Assembly (NCBI GenBank): GCA_947492235.1
Contig: CANLLZ010000002.1
Span: 124,001-188,000, forward strand
Source of the DNA: an uncultured Altererythrobacter sp.
GTDB taxonomy: Bacteria > Pseudomonadota > Alphaproteobacteria > Sphingomonadales > Sphingomonadaceae
Reading direction: 5' to 3'
Length of the DNA: 64,000 nucleotides
The position numbers and the translations under genes are program-made. This document shows, piece by piece, positions 8,324 through 16,207 of this stretch. Numbering within the stretch: the first letter of the stretch is position 1; every line of letters starts with the position of its first letter. A model generated the notes under the pieces. That model ran no database searches and was not told where the DNA came from. It worked only from the letters and a program-made list of their open reading frames with translations.

Positions 8324-8832
8324 TTAGAAGCATCTTCGCCGCGCTGCTGGCGCTGAGCCTGTCCGCCTGCGCTACCACCGGCGCGATGGCTGAGAAGGTC
8401 GCCGACCATCCAGAGGCGCGGCCATACGCCGCTTCCGTATATGCATCGGCGGAAGTAGACGCCGCTCTCGCAACCGCCCTGCGCCGCGGCACATTGGTCA
8501 TGATCGTCCTTGGCGCAAATTGGTGCCACGACAGCCGTGCCTTTGCCGGATGGATGGAGACCGAGCGATTCAAGACCCTGATCGGGGACTGGTACGAAGT
8601 GGTCTACGTCGATGCCGGCGAGCCGCAGAAAGACAAGGGCCGCAATATGGATATCGCGGCCCGGTTCGGGGTCACGGACATCGAAGGGACGCCGACCGTC
8701 CTCATCCTCAATAACGAAGGCACGCTGCTCAACGGCGAGACAGCGAAAAGCTGGCGTAACGCTGCGAGCAGGAGCGAAGACGCGATCTACGAGGAACTCG
8801 CTGCGGTTCCGATGGGCGATATGGGGTTCTGA
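8320..8832 (+). CDS. Thioredoxin-fold lipoprotein
   Basis: Predicted lipoprotein of 170 residues with a lipobox ending LSAC near residue 17, followed by a thioredoxin-like domain. The segment [14 protein letters not shown] occupies the position of the WCxxC active site but keeps only the first cysteine (WCHD), so dithiol redox activity is doubtful. The conserved cis-proline region appears as [12 protein letters not shown] place the start at GTG 8320, which overlaps the ispG stop (GTGA) and gives a proper signal sequence. It lies in an apparent operon with ispG and the deacetylase-fold gene. The function is not known. Confidence 0.8.
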   Translation: MIRSIFAALLALSLSACATTGAMAEKVADHPEARPYAASVYASAEVDAALATALRRGTLVMIVLGANWCHDSRAFAGWMETERFKTLIGDWYEVVYVDAGEPQKDKGRNMDIAARFGVTDIEGTPTVLILNNEGTLLNGETAKSWRNAASRSEDAIYEELAAVPMGDMGF

Positions 8833-8840
8833 AGGCACCA

Positions 8841-9752
8841 TTGCTCCACGTCGTCCACCACGTTGACTACATGGCCCCGCCGCCGGAGCGCGGGACGTTT
8901 AAATTTGATAAGTATCAGCTGGTGATGATGGAGCTACGCGAAAGCGGCGCAGCTATCACAGAGCATGCGCCGGAGCCGTGCCCGCTGGAGTGGTTGGAAG
9001 CGGTGCATGATCCGGCCTATGTCGAGCAAGTGCTCACCCAGACCGTGCCGCGCGAGAAAGAGCGACGGATCGGCTTCCCCGTCACGCCGCATATCGCCAG
9101 CCGCGTGCGCCACACCAATGGCGGGACGTGGCTCGCCGCGCAGCTCGCCATGCAGCAAGGCTACGCCGCCAACAGCGCAGCAGGCAGCCATCATGCGCTG
9201 TACGATACCGGTGCAGGATATTGTTTGTTCAACGATCTGGCGGTGGCGGCCAATCGCCTGATTGCGGGGGGCGATGCACAGCGCATTCTGGTGGTCGACC
9301 TCGACGTCCATCAGGGGGACGGGACCGCTAGCCTGACAGCCGGCCGGGAGGATATCATCACCTTCTCCATGCATGCAGAGAAGAACTTCCCTGTGCGCAA
9401 GGCGCGGTCCGATCTGGATGTCGCCCTGCCGGACGGAACTGAAGATGCCGCTTATCTGGATGCCCTGGCGGCGCATTTGCCCGGACTGCTGGAACGGGTG
9501 CAACCCGACCTCGTGCTCTATCAGGCCGGCGTCGATCCGCACCAGAATGACCGGCTTGGCCGCTTGGCCCTCAGCGACGAAGGGCTGACTGCGCGCGACC
9601 GCTATGTCGTGGCTCAGGCTCGCCAGCGCGACATCCCCGTCGCCAGCGCTTTGGGAGGAGGATATGGCGACGATCAGCGCGAGGTCGCCGGGCGCCACGC
9701 CCGCTCGATGCTCGCCATGGCAGAGGAAAACACGCGCCACCCCGCCCTTTGA
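8841..9752 (+). CDS. Histone deacetylase-fold (AcuC/HDAC-like) hydrolase
   Basis: Zinc-dependent deacetylase family protein of 303 residues. The catalytic His pair is in [14 protein letters not shown], zinc ligands are in [12 protein letters not shown] and in [14 protein letters not shown], and the terminal GGGYG motif is present. Bacterial relatives deacetylate small molecules such as acetylpolyamines or act on acetylated proteins; the substrate here is unknown. The start appears to be TTG at 8841, since the first residues [10 protein letters not shown] match the family; the first ATG (8871) would remove them. It lies 8 bp after the thioredoxin-like gene, probably in one operon. Confidence 0.88.
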   Translation: MLHVVHHVDYMAPPPERGTFKFDKYQLVMMELRESGAAITEHAPEPCPLEWLEAVHDPAYVEQVLTQTVPREKERRIGFPVTPHIASRVRHTNGGTWLAAQLAMQQGYAANSAAGSHHALYDTGAGYCLFNDLAVAANRLIAGGDAQRILVVDLDVHQGDGTASLTAGREDIITFSMHAEKNFPVRKARSDLDVALPDGTEDAAYLDALAAHLPGLLERVQPDLVLYQAGVDPHQNDRLGRLALSDEGLTARDRYVVAQARQRDIPVASALGGGYGDDQREVAGRHARSMLAMAEENTRHPAL

Positions 9753-9794
9753 GGCCTTTAGAACCGCTTAATCCAATGGCGCTAAGCTGCCCGG

Positions 9795-10319
9795 ATGATT
9801 GGACGTTCCCTACTGCTCGTATTTGGCGTTTGCACCATGGTGCTGGCTATGGCTCCGGACCTTGGTGAAGGTACCGGTGAAGAGGCAACCGAAGGCAGCG
9901 AAGCTGTGTCGAGCCAATCGACCGGCCAAGCCAATGCCCAATGGTATCAGGGCGAGCACACCCTCGTCCGCGAGAGCGATGGCCATTTCTATGCCAATGT
10001 TGCCGTGGCTGGATCCTCCATGCGGATGATGGTCGATACCGGAGCCAGCGTGATCGCCTTGACCGCGTCCGATGCCACCGCTGCCGGTCTCAGCTGGAAT
10101 GACAACGAAATCGCGCTGATCGGGCGCGGAGCCAGCGGCGACGTGTTCGGTGTGCCCGCCATGCTGCCCGATGTGGAAGTGGGCGGGATTACGAAGCGCA
10201 ATGTGCAGGCGGTCATCATCCCCGAAGGACTCGACACGTCGCTGCTGGGCCAATCCTTCCTTTCGGCTGTCGACAATGTCGAGATTGCCGACGACCGGAT
10301 GATTCTGGGCGCGCAATAG
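9795..10319 (+). CDS. Retropepsin-like aspartic protease, exported (clan AA)
   Basis: Single-domain aspartic protease of 174 residues. An N-terminal hydrophobic segment (about 3-20) suggests export or anchoring. After an acidic/polar linker the protease fold begins, with the catalytic motif MMVDTGASVIAL near residue 80. The family's second conserved region SLLGQSFLSAVDNVEI lies near the C-terminus. Such proteins act as dimers, each subunit supplying one Asp. The length and layout fit the bacterial TIGR02281-like family, whose substrates are unknown. The gene follows the deacetylase-fold gene by 42 bp on the same strand. Confidence 0.85.
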   Translation: MIGRSLLLVFGVCTMVLAMAPDLGEGTGEEATEGSEAVSSQSTGQANAQWYQGEHTLVRESDGHFYANVAVAGSSMRMMVDTGASVIALTASDATAAGLSWNDNEIALIGRGASGDVFGVPAMLPDVEVGGITKRNVQAVIIPEGLDTSLLGQSFLSAVDNVEIADDRMILGAQ

Positions 10320-10387
10320 CGTGACGCGCTCTTCCTAGGGTCTGCCGCCCGTGATAGGCCAGCCGCCAAATTAGGAAGGCTGCACAC

Positions 10388-11833
10388 ATGGCGACAATCG
10401 AAACGGACTATCTGGTTATCGGCGCAGGCGCGCTCGCCATGGGCTTTATCGAAAGTATCCTGAACCACAGCGATCGGCATGTGACTGTGGTGGATCGCCA
10501 CGCCAAGCCCGGCGGGCACTGGAATGTCAGCTATCCCTACGTCACGCTGCACCAGCCAAGCGCGACATACGGGCTCAATTCAATGAGCCTCGGCGATGAC
10601 AGGATCGATGTCAGCGGACCCAATGCCGGCCTGTACGAACTGGCCACCGGCACACAGGTGCGCGATTATTTCGACCGCGCAATGCGCGAGGAATTCCTCC
10701 CGACAGGGCGCGTCTCCTACCACCCGATGTCCGATTATGCGGGCGGCGAAGGCAGCGAGCACCGCTTCACCTCCATGCTCGACGGGTCGGAAACCGAAGT
10801 CCATGTTCGGCGCAAGCTGGTGGATGGGCGGGACTATACGGCCAGCGTCCCTGCCACCCACACGCGCAAGTTCGAAGTCGCCGATGATGTGCGCATCACC
10901 ACGCCGGGCAAATTGCCGGAGCTGTGGGTGGGCAAGACGGAGGAAGGCTTCGACCCACCATCACACTATGTGATCATGGGCGCGGGCAAGACAGCGATGG
11001 ATGTCGGCGTCTGGCTGTTGGCGATGGGCGTCGCGCCCGCCAATATCAGCTGGGTGCGTCCGCGTGAGACATGGATGATCAATCGCCTCTCCACCCAGCC
11101 GGGGGCCAAATATCTGTCCCACACGGTGGACTGGCAATTGTCGCAGATGGAGGCTGCGAAAACCGCATCGAGCGGAGAGGACATCTTCCTCGCGCTGGAG
11201 GAACGCGGCCATATGTTACGGTTCGACAAGGATATTCTGCCGACCAAATTTGTCTTCCCGACGATTTCGGAAGGGGAGGTCGAAAAGCTCCGCACCATCG
11301 AGAACATTATCCGCATCGGTCGGGTATCCAAGGTCGAACGGGGAATGCTGCACGGGGCCGAGGGCAATGCACAGGTGCCCGAAGACGCCATGTTCATCGA
11401 CTGCACCGCCTCGGCAGCCACACCCAAAGCCCCCCAGCCGATCTGGCAGGACGGACGGATTATTCCGCAATTGCTTCAGGTGCCGCTGGTCTCGCTCAGC
11501 GCAACGGTCGTCGGCTTCATCGAAGCGCATTACGAAACGGACGAGCAGAAGAATGCCGTTACCAATCCGTGCACCATCACCGCCGAGCCGAATGATTATC
11601 CGATGGCGTTGCTCGGCAATGCAATGAACCGGATGCTGTGGTCCCAGCAGGAGCCAATCCTCGAATTTCTGGGCAAGGCGCGGCTTGACCCCGGCACCCG
11701 AATCATGGCCGCCATGGGCGAGGCAGACGAAGCGACCAAGGCAGCGGCCATGAAGATTCGCGATGCAACGGTGGCAGCCGTCCCCAATCTGCAGAAACTG
11801 GCGGTTGAGCAGGCCGCTAGCAGCGCCGGCTAA
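10388..11833 (+). CDS. FAD/NAD(P)-binding oxidoreductase
   Basis: Flavoprotein-like protein of 481 residues. The N-terminus shows a dinucleotide-binding fold, DYLVIGAGALAMGF, followed by VVDRHAKPGGHW, as in flavin monooxygenase-like enzymes. A second Rossmann-like motif, YVIMGAGKTAMDVG, lies near residue 196 and may bind NAD(P)H. The catalysed reaction is unknown; monooxygenase or dehydrogenase are both possible. Shine-Dalgarno AGGAAGG precedes the ATG. No clear operon partner: the next gene is convergent. Confidence 0.75.
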   Translation: MATIETDYLVIGAGALAMGFIESILNHSDRHVTVVDRHAKPGGHWNVSYPYVTLHQPSATYGLNSMSLGDDRIDVSGPNAGLYELATGTQVRDYFDRAMREEFLPTGRVSYHPMSDYAGGEGSEHRFTSMLDGSETEVHVRRKLVDGRDYTASVPATHTRKFEVADDVRITTPGKLPELWVGKTEEGFDPPSHYVIMGAGKTAMDVGVWLLAMGVAPANISWVRPRETWMINRLSTQPGAKYLSHTVDWQLSQMEAAKTASSGEDIFLALEERGHMLRFDKDILPTKFVFPTISEGEVEKLRTIENIIRIGRVSKVERGMLHGAEGNAQVPEDAMFIDCTASAATPKAPQPIWQDGRIIPQLLQVPLVSLSATVVGFIEAHYETDEQKNAVTNPCTITAEPNDYPMALLGNAMNRMLWSQQEPILEFLGKARLDPGTRIMAAMGEADEATKAAAMKIRDATVAAVPNLQKLAVEQAASSAG

Positions 11834-11847
11834 TTGGCGGGCGCGCT

Positions 11848-12390
11848 TTAGAAATAGATGTCGATGTAATCGGTCAGATAATCGCACCATTCGAAGGTGC
11901 GCATCCGGTAATATTTTCGCCCCTGAGTGACTTCGAAGCGCCAGAGACGGTCCGCTTTGCATTGCCGGTCTGCATCGGGCGTGCCGGTAATCTCGATCGT
12001 TCCATCGAGTACGAAATAGCCGGGGCCAATCTCGGTAATCGCGCCGTAGACTGCCAGGCGGCCACCATCGGCTCCGCTCTGCTGGCCGGACAGGCGATAG
12101 CTGCCTTCCGGGTCCTCGAACACCAGCGCCGGGCCGCGTTCTTCCCAGCCGATCCATTGCAAGGTCATGCCGCTGTTCTGTTTGAGCCGGGTGGCATCGA
12201 CGGCACTGGAAACGCGGGTAGGCGCCGGCGTTTCTGACACAGGTTCTGCCGCCGCAGGGGGATCGATTGCAGGTACTGACTCAGTTGCCGACGGTGGCGC
12301 TGCCTCGGCTATGGGCGTGCTCGACAATTCCGCCGCCTGCGTGCAGGCACTGGCTCCGGCAAGACAGAACGAGGCTAGGATAAGACGCAT
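11848..12390 (-). CDS. Hypothetical lipoprotein with Pro/Ala-rich linker
   Basis: Protein of 180 residues with a lipobox AGASAC near residue 16, so it should be acylated and anchored to a membrane. A Pro/Ala/Thr-rich linker (about 20-70) leads to a compact C-terminal domain of about 100 residues containing two cysteines (DRQCKADRLW and TFEWCDYLTDY) that may form a disulfide. I do not recognise the family. The ATG at 12390 has a CAGGAG Shine-Dalgarno at good distance. It diverges from the L,D-transpeptidase gene at 12466. Confidence 0.75.
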   Translation of the reverse strand: MRLILASFCLAGASACTQAAELSSTPIAEAAPPSATESVPAIDPPAAAEPVSETPAPTRVSSAVDATRLKQNSGMTLQWIGWEERGPALVFEDPEGSYRLSGQQSGADGGRLAVYGAITEIGPGYFVLDGTIEITGTPDADRQCKADRLWRFEVTQGRKYYRMRTFEWCDYLTDYIDIYF

Positions 12391-12465
12391 GGCTGGCAAC
12401 TCCTGTCCGGCAGCCCGATTTCGGCTTCAAGCTGCGATTAAGCTTGGTTATGGTAGAAAACCAAC

Positions 12466-13185
12466 ATGAACAGGCGCGAAATCATCAAGGGTGGCATTGT
12501 TGCAGGGGCGCTGGGCGCTCTGCCTGCACGTGTCTTTGCCCAGCCCATGGCTGGCAGCCTGCGCGACCGCGAGCTATTTGCCATTGCCAAGCGGGAACTG
12601 GACAAGGCCGGCGACGCGATCTGGAAGCGCGACATTGTCGGCATCGCCGACTACGGTGTGCGCTCCAGTGAACCGCGTTTCCACTTCGTCAATCTTGGGC
12701 TTGGCAAGGTCGACAGCTATCACGTCAGCCATGGCACGGGCTCCGATCCGGAGCACGATGGCTGGCTCAACAATTATTCCAATGTCGAAGGCTCCAACGC
12801 CACCAGCAAGGGCGCATACGTCACCTGGGAATGGTACAAGGGCCGCTATGGCACCTCGGTTCGTCTCGGCGGGCTCGACCCGACCAATGATAACGCGCTG
12901 CGCCGCTATATCGTGATGCACCGTGCGAAATATGCAGAACAATCGCATCTGGAGCGCTGGGGCCGCCTAGGCCGCTCCAACGGGTGTTTCGCGATGGGCG
13001 AAGACCAGTTTCGTATTGCTTTGCTAAACCTGTCGGGCGGTCGGCTGCTTTATGCTGACAGCCTAGGGCTGGCGGCTGATGGCAGCCGAGTCACGCCCCC
13101 TGCCCCCGAACCGAAGCCGGACCTCAAAATCCTGCAGCCGGACCCGCCGCAGGGCGAGCAAATTCTCCACCCCGGCGTGTACTAA
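12466..13185 (+). CDS. Murein L,D-transpeptidase catalytic domain family protein
   Basis: Exported protein of 239 residues. The N-terminus MNRREIIKGG with a hydrophobic stretch ending ARVFAQ looks like a signal peptide with a twin-Arg-like start. The catalytic domain carries the HGTGSDPEHDGW motif and the nucleophile motif RSNGCFAM near residue 172. This matches the PF13645 type of murein L,D-transpeptidase domain rather than the common YkuD type. It would act on peptidoglycan stem peptides in the periplasm. The C-terminus is Pro-rich. It converges with a second, YkuD-type enzyme 36 bp away. Confidence 0.85.
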   Translation: MNRREIIKGGIVAGALGALPARVFAQPMAGSLRDRELFAIAKRELDKAGDAIWKRDIVGIADYGVRSSEPRFHFVNLGLGKVDSYHVSHGTGSDPEHDGWLNNYSNVEGSNATSKGAYVTWEWYKGRYGTSVRLGGLDPTNDNALRRYIVMHRAKYAEQSHLERWGRLGRSNGCFAMGEDQFRIALLNLSGGRLLYADSLGLAADGSRVTPPAPEPKPDLKILQPDPPQGEQILHPGVY

Positions 13186-13221
13186 AGCGTTTCCCCGGCC
13201 GCCCAATTGCGGCCCCGAAAC

Positions 13222-14613
13222 TCACGCCCGCGGGTCGTCCTCGATCACGATAATCTGTTCATTGGTCACGCGGCTGCGATTCGCCACGCGCGGGGCGTCC
13301 AGCGACGCGAGCACAGGTGCATCGCGGCCATAGATATCGGGGAAGCTGGAGAGCTTGCCGTTAATGTCCTGCGCCATCGTGAAATAGGTGATGTAGGCGG
13401 GCATTGTTTTCTTGAAGGGCACCCGCGTGTATTTTCCGCTGGAGAGCTTTGCTACGCCTTCTTCCGCCGTCAGACCGGCCTGCAGAATTGCCAGAGTCAG
13501 CGCCAGCTCGGACGCCCGCTCGGTGCGGATGCAGCCATGGCTCAGCGCGCGGGCGGAATTGTTGAACAGGCCGCGGCTTGGTGTGTCGTGGAAGAAGATC
13601 GCATGCCGGTTCGGCATGTCCAGCTTCATCTTGCCGAGCGAATTGGTCGGGCCGGGCTGCTGGACAACCGTCACCCAGCCATTCGCACCCTTCTTCGCGG
13701 TATAGCCCTTGCTGCGCGCCCAGCCGGGATTGTTCAGCACGCGGGCACCGAGCCCCTCGCCTTTCACAATGCTCTGCGGCACCGTCCATGTCGGGTTGAG
13801 AATCACCCCCTCGACACTTTCCGCCAGTTGCGGCGTGGCCGTGCGCCCCGGCTTGCCGACGATGGTCCGATAAGTCCGGACAATGTTGTCGTTCACCGTC
13901 AGGCGCAGCTGATATTCCGGCACATTGGTGATCAGGTACTGGCTACCCAGATCGCGTGGGAGCCAGCGCCAGCGATCCATATTGGCGCGGATCATCTTGC
14001 CGCTCTTGGACATCGGATCGACCGTCGCGAGTTCCTCGCGCAAACGCGCATAATCGGGATGCTCCGGCGCGACCGAGGCCAGCACGCCGGCAATATCGCC
14101 ATCGGCCAATGCCCGCTGCATCAGATCGCCGGTCCGGTAGCGATCCGCATCGGGGTCCATGACGAACCACTGCTTGCGGGCATCCATCGGGGTACGGCCA
14201 TCGCGCATGTCTTCAACCAGCCAGGCAAAGCGCTTGCTGGCTTCGCGGCTGAGCGCATCGCTGTCGCCGCCCGCCGCCATCACGCGCAAACTGGCCGCGT
14301 CGTAATCGGCCGGGTTCAGACCTTCCTCGGCAATCCCGTCGATCAAATCCGCCAACGCCATCGCCTGATCGGCAGTCCACTGCTGCGTGTCGGGCGCGAT
14401 CTGCTGAACAGTCGCCATGGTCTCTGCAGGAGCGGGCGCGGTGAGAGCGGTGCCGGTGGTCGGGGCATCATATTCGGGTTCCGCCGCCTTCTCTGTCTGG
14501 GGCTTTTCCTCCGGCAAAAGGTTCGCCGGGGCGGCCTGCGCGCTGAGCGTGGCGGGCAAGCAGAATGCTGCGCCGGTTGCCAGAATGAGTGCGGTTTTCG
14601 TCTTACGTGTCAT
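13222..14613 (-). CDS. YkuD-type L,D-transpeptidase with scaffold domain (YcbB/LdtD-like)
   Basis: Periplasmic enzyme of 463 residues that forms 3-3 cross-links in peptidoglycan using a cysteine nucleophile. The signal peptide ends near ATLSAQA (about 25). A Pro/Glu-rich linker and an alpha-helical scaffold region follow, then the catalytic domain from about residue 240. The active site reads HDTPSRGLFNNSARALSHGC followed by IRTERA. The layout fits the large YcbB/LdtD group. The ATG at 14613 has AAGGTGG as Shine-Dalgarno. It diverges from the DMT transporter. Confidence 0.92.
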   Translation of the reverse strand: MTRKTKTALILATGAAFCLPATLSAQAAPANLLPEEKPQTEKAAEPEYDAPTTGTALTAPAPAETMATVQQIAPDTQQWTADQAMALADLIDGIAEEGLNPADYDAASLRVMAAGGDSDALSREASKRFAWLVEDMRDGRTPMDARKQWFVMDPDADRYRTGDLMQRALADGDIAGVLASVAPEHPDYARLREELATVDPMSKSGKMIRANMDRWRWLPRDLGSQYLITNVPEYQLRLTVNDNIVRTYRTIVGKPGRTATPQLAESVEGVILNPTWTVPQSIVKGEGLGARVLNNPGWARSKGYTAKKGANGWVTVVQQPGPTNSLGKMKLDMPNRHAIFFHDTPSRGLFNNSARALSHGCIRTERASELALTLAILQAGLTAEEGVAKLSSGKYTRVPFKKTMPAYITYFTMAQDINGKLSSFPDIYGRDAPVLASLDAPRVANRSRVTNEQIIVIEDDPRA

Positions 14614-14780
14614 CAATCGTCCACCTTGTTGCAGCCAACTTGCCGCGATTGCCCCGTGTCATCAAGAACCCGCGCTTAGCGCAAGCTGAATTTCGCACGA
14701 CTTGTGCGTTTTCCGCATCATTTCGCGGGATTGCACGCGCCTGATGACGGAGCACCGCCGATTGGATAGAGCCAGCCCGA

Positions 14781-15656
14781 ATGACCCGCCAACATGCTCT
14801 CATGCCGATCGCGGCCACATTCGCCGCTGTCGGGCTGCTGGCACTGATGGATGCCTTCATGAAAGGCGCGGCTTTGGCGGCGGGGGTTTACAGCGCGACC
14901 TTGCTGCGCGCGGCAATGTCTTGCGGGCTTGCGGCGCCGATCTGGCTGATAGGCGGTGGTCGCTGGCCAGCGAAGAAGGCGCTCAAGCTGCACCTTATGC
15001 GCGGCTTTGTCTCGGCCATCATGGCGCTGACATTCTTCTATGCGATCACCAAGCTGCCGATCGCAGAAGCGATTGCCATCTCCTTCATTGCGCCGCTGAT
15101 CGCACTGTATCTGGCGGCAATCATTCTGAAAGAGACGGTGCAACGCCGCGCAATTGTCGCCTCCCTGCTGGGGTTTGGCGGGACTATAGTGATTGTCGCC
15201 GGACGATTGGGTGAGGCCGATGGCAGCGTGGATACCATGCTGGGCCTCGCCGCAATTCTCGTTTCCGCAGTGCTTTACGCCACCAATTTTATCATCATCC
15301 GCTTGCAATCGCAGGCCGCAGGCCCGGCAGAGGTTGCCACTTTTCACGGCGGCGTTTCCGCTCTGGTCCTTGCGGTAGCAGCGCCGTGGATGCTGGAATG
15401 GCCCGCGACTGAGGCTCTCATGGAAATCGGTGCAGCGGCGGTCCTGACCGTTATGGGGGCCATGCTTCTCGCCTGGGCCTATGCCCGCGAAGAGGCACAA
15501 GCGCTGGTGCCGATGGAATATTCCGGCTTCCTGTGGGCTGTGCTCTTCGGCTGGTTGTTCTTCGCAGAGGAAGTTACGCTGACCTCGTTAGCAGGCACAG
15601 CACTGATTGTAGCGGGAAGTTTTCTGGCGAGCCGGGGCCGATCGCCCAAGGCTTAG
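14781..15656 (+). CDS. DMT-superfamily (EamA) transporter
   Basis: Inner-membrane permease of 291 residues with about ten hydrophobic helices arranged as two EamA repeats, the second starting near residue 155. Typical motifs are RAAMSCG in helix 2, LPIAEAIAISFIAPL at the end of repeat 1, and QALVPMEYSGFLWAVLFGWLFFAE at the end of repeat 2. Family members export or import small metabolites. The substrate is not predictable. The gene stands alone. Confidence 0.88.
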   Translation: MTRQHALMPIAATFAAVGLLALMDAFMKGAALAAGVYSATLLRAAMSCGLAAPIWLIGGGRWPAKKALKLHLMRGFVSAIMALTFFYAITKLPIAEAIAISFIAPLIALYLAAIILKETVQRRAIVASLLGFGGTIVIVAGRLGEADGSVDTMLGLAAILVSAVLYATNFIIIRLQSQAAGPAEVATFHGGVSALVLAVAAPWMLEWPATEALMEIGAAAVLTVMGAMLLAWAYAREEAQALVPMEYSGFLWAVLFGWLFFAEEVTLTSLAGTALIVAGSFLASRGRSPKA

Positions 15657-15674
15657 GACTAAGCTGCGCATCCG

Positions 15675-15717
15675 CAAAAAGATAACGGCCGCTCCCCAAC
15701 CCCTTGGAGAGCGGCCG
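15675..15717 (-). terminator. Probable intrinsic terminator (minus strand)
   Basis: CGGCCGCTC (15686-15694) pairs with GAGCGGCCG (15709-15717). Read on the minus strand the hairpin is followed by TTATCTTTTT. It could end the small reverse-strand gene at 15804-15989 and may also slow transcripts arriving from the transporter gene. Confidence 0.6.
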
Positions 15718-15803
15718 CCGAGGCTTCCAGAACTGCGATGCGAATAAAGCAACCTGGAAGGCGACCCTCGGGCCCCCGCGCCACTAGGACGCGAAGCGAT
15801 GGC

Positions 15804-15989
15804 TTAAGGTTGGGCTTCGCCCACCTCATGCGCTTGATCGCGTGCATCGGACGAGCGTGCATCGGCAGGATATGCCGAAAACACGATCGCGGCAGAAAAG
15901 CACGCGACGACGAAAACAACCGCAGACATAACCCCTGCTTGCAAACTGGCGAGCGAACGCTCTCCGGCTGCTGCCTGTGAAGTTTTCAT
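15804..15989 (-). CDS. Possible small single-pass membrane protein
   Basis: A 61-codon frame starting MKTSQAAAG with one clear hydrophobic segment (about residues 19-42) followed by a polar tail. It fills the otherwise empty 551-bp space between the transporter and aconitase genes. A weak GGCGGA precedes the ATG and a plausible terminator lies 87 bp beyond the stop. I do not recognise a family. The hydrophobic profile and terminator argue for a real gene, but nothing else supports it. Confidence 0.45.
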   Translation of the reverse strand: MKTSQAAAGERSLASLQAGVMSAVVFVVACFSAAIVFSAYPADARSSDARDQAHEVGEAQP

Positions 15990-16207
15990 TCCGCCTACCC
16001 CGTGTCCGAACGTCTCTTCGTTGACCAAGGGAATACACGGGCCCGGGCATTCACCCTAGTAAACTCCTGTAAAATGCCCTGAGCCCTCCTTCCACGCCCC
16101 GGATACCCTTGACGAACAGGGCGCTCTGCCGCAGTTGACGCAGCAAGCGCAGCGCACGCCGATACCCCCCGGCGGCCCGCATCAAAACCATCTTCGAAAG
16201 GACGCAT

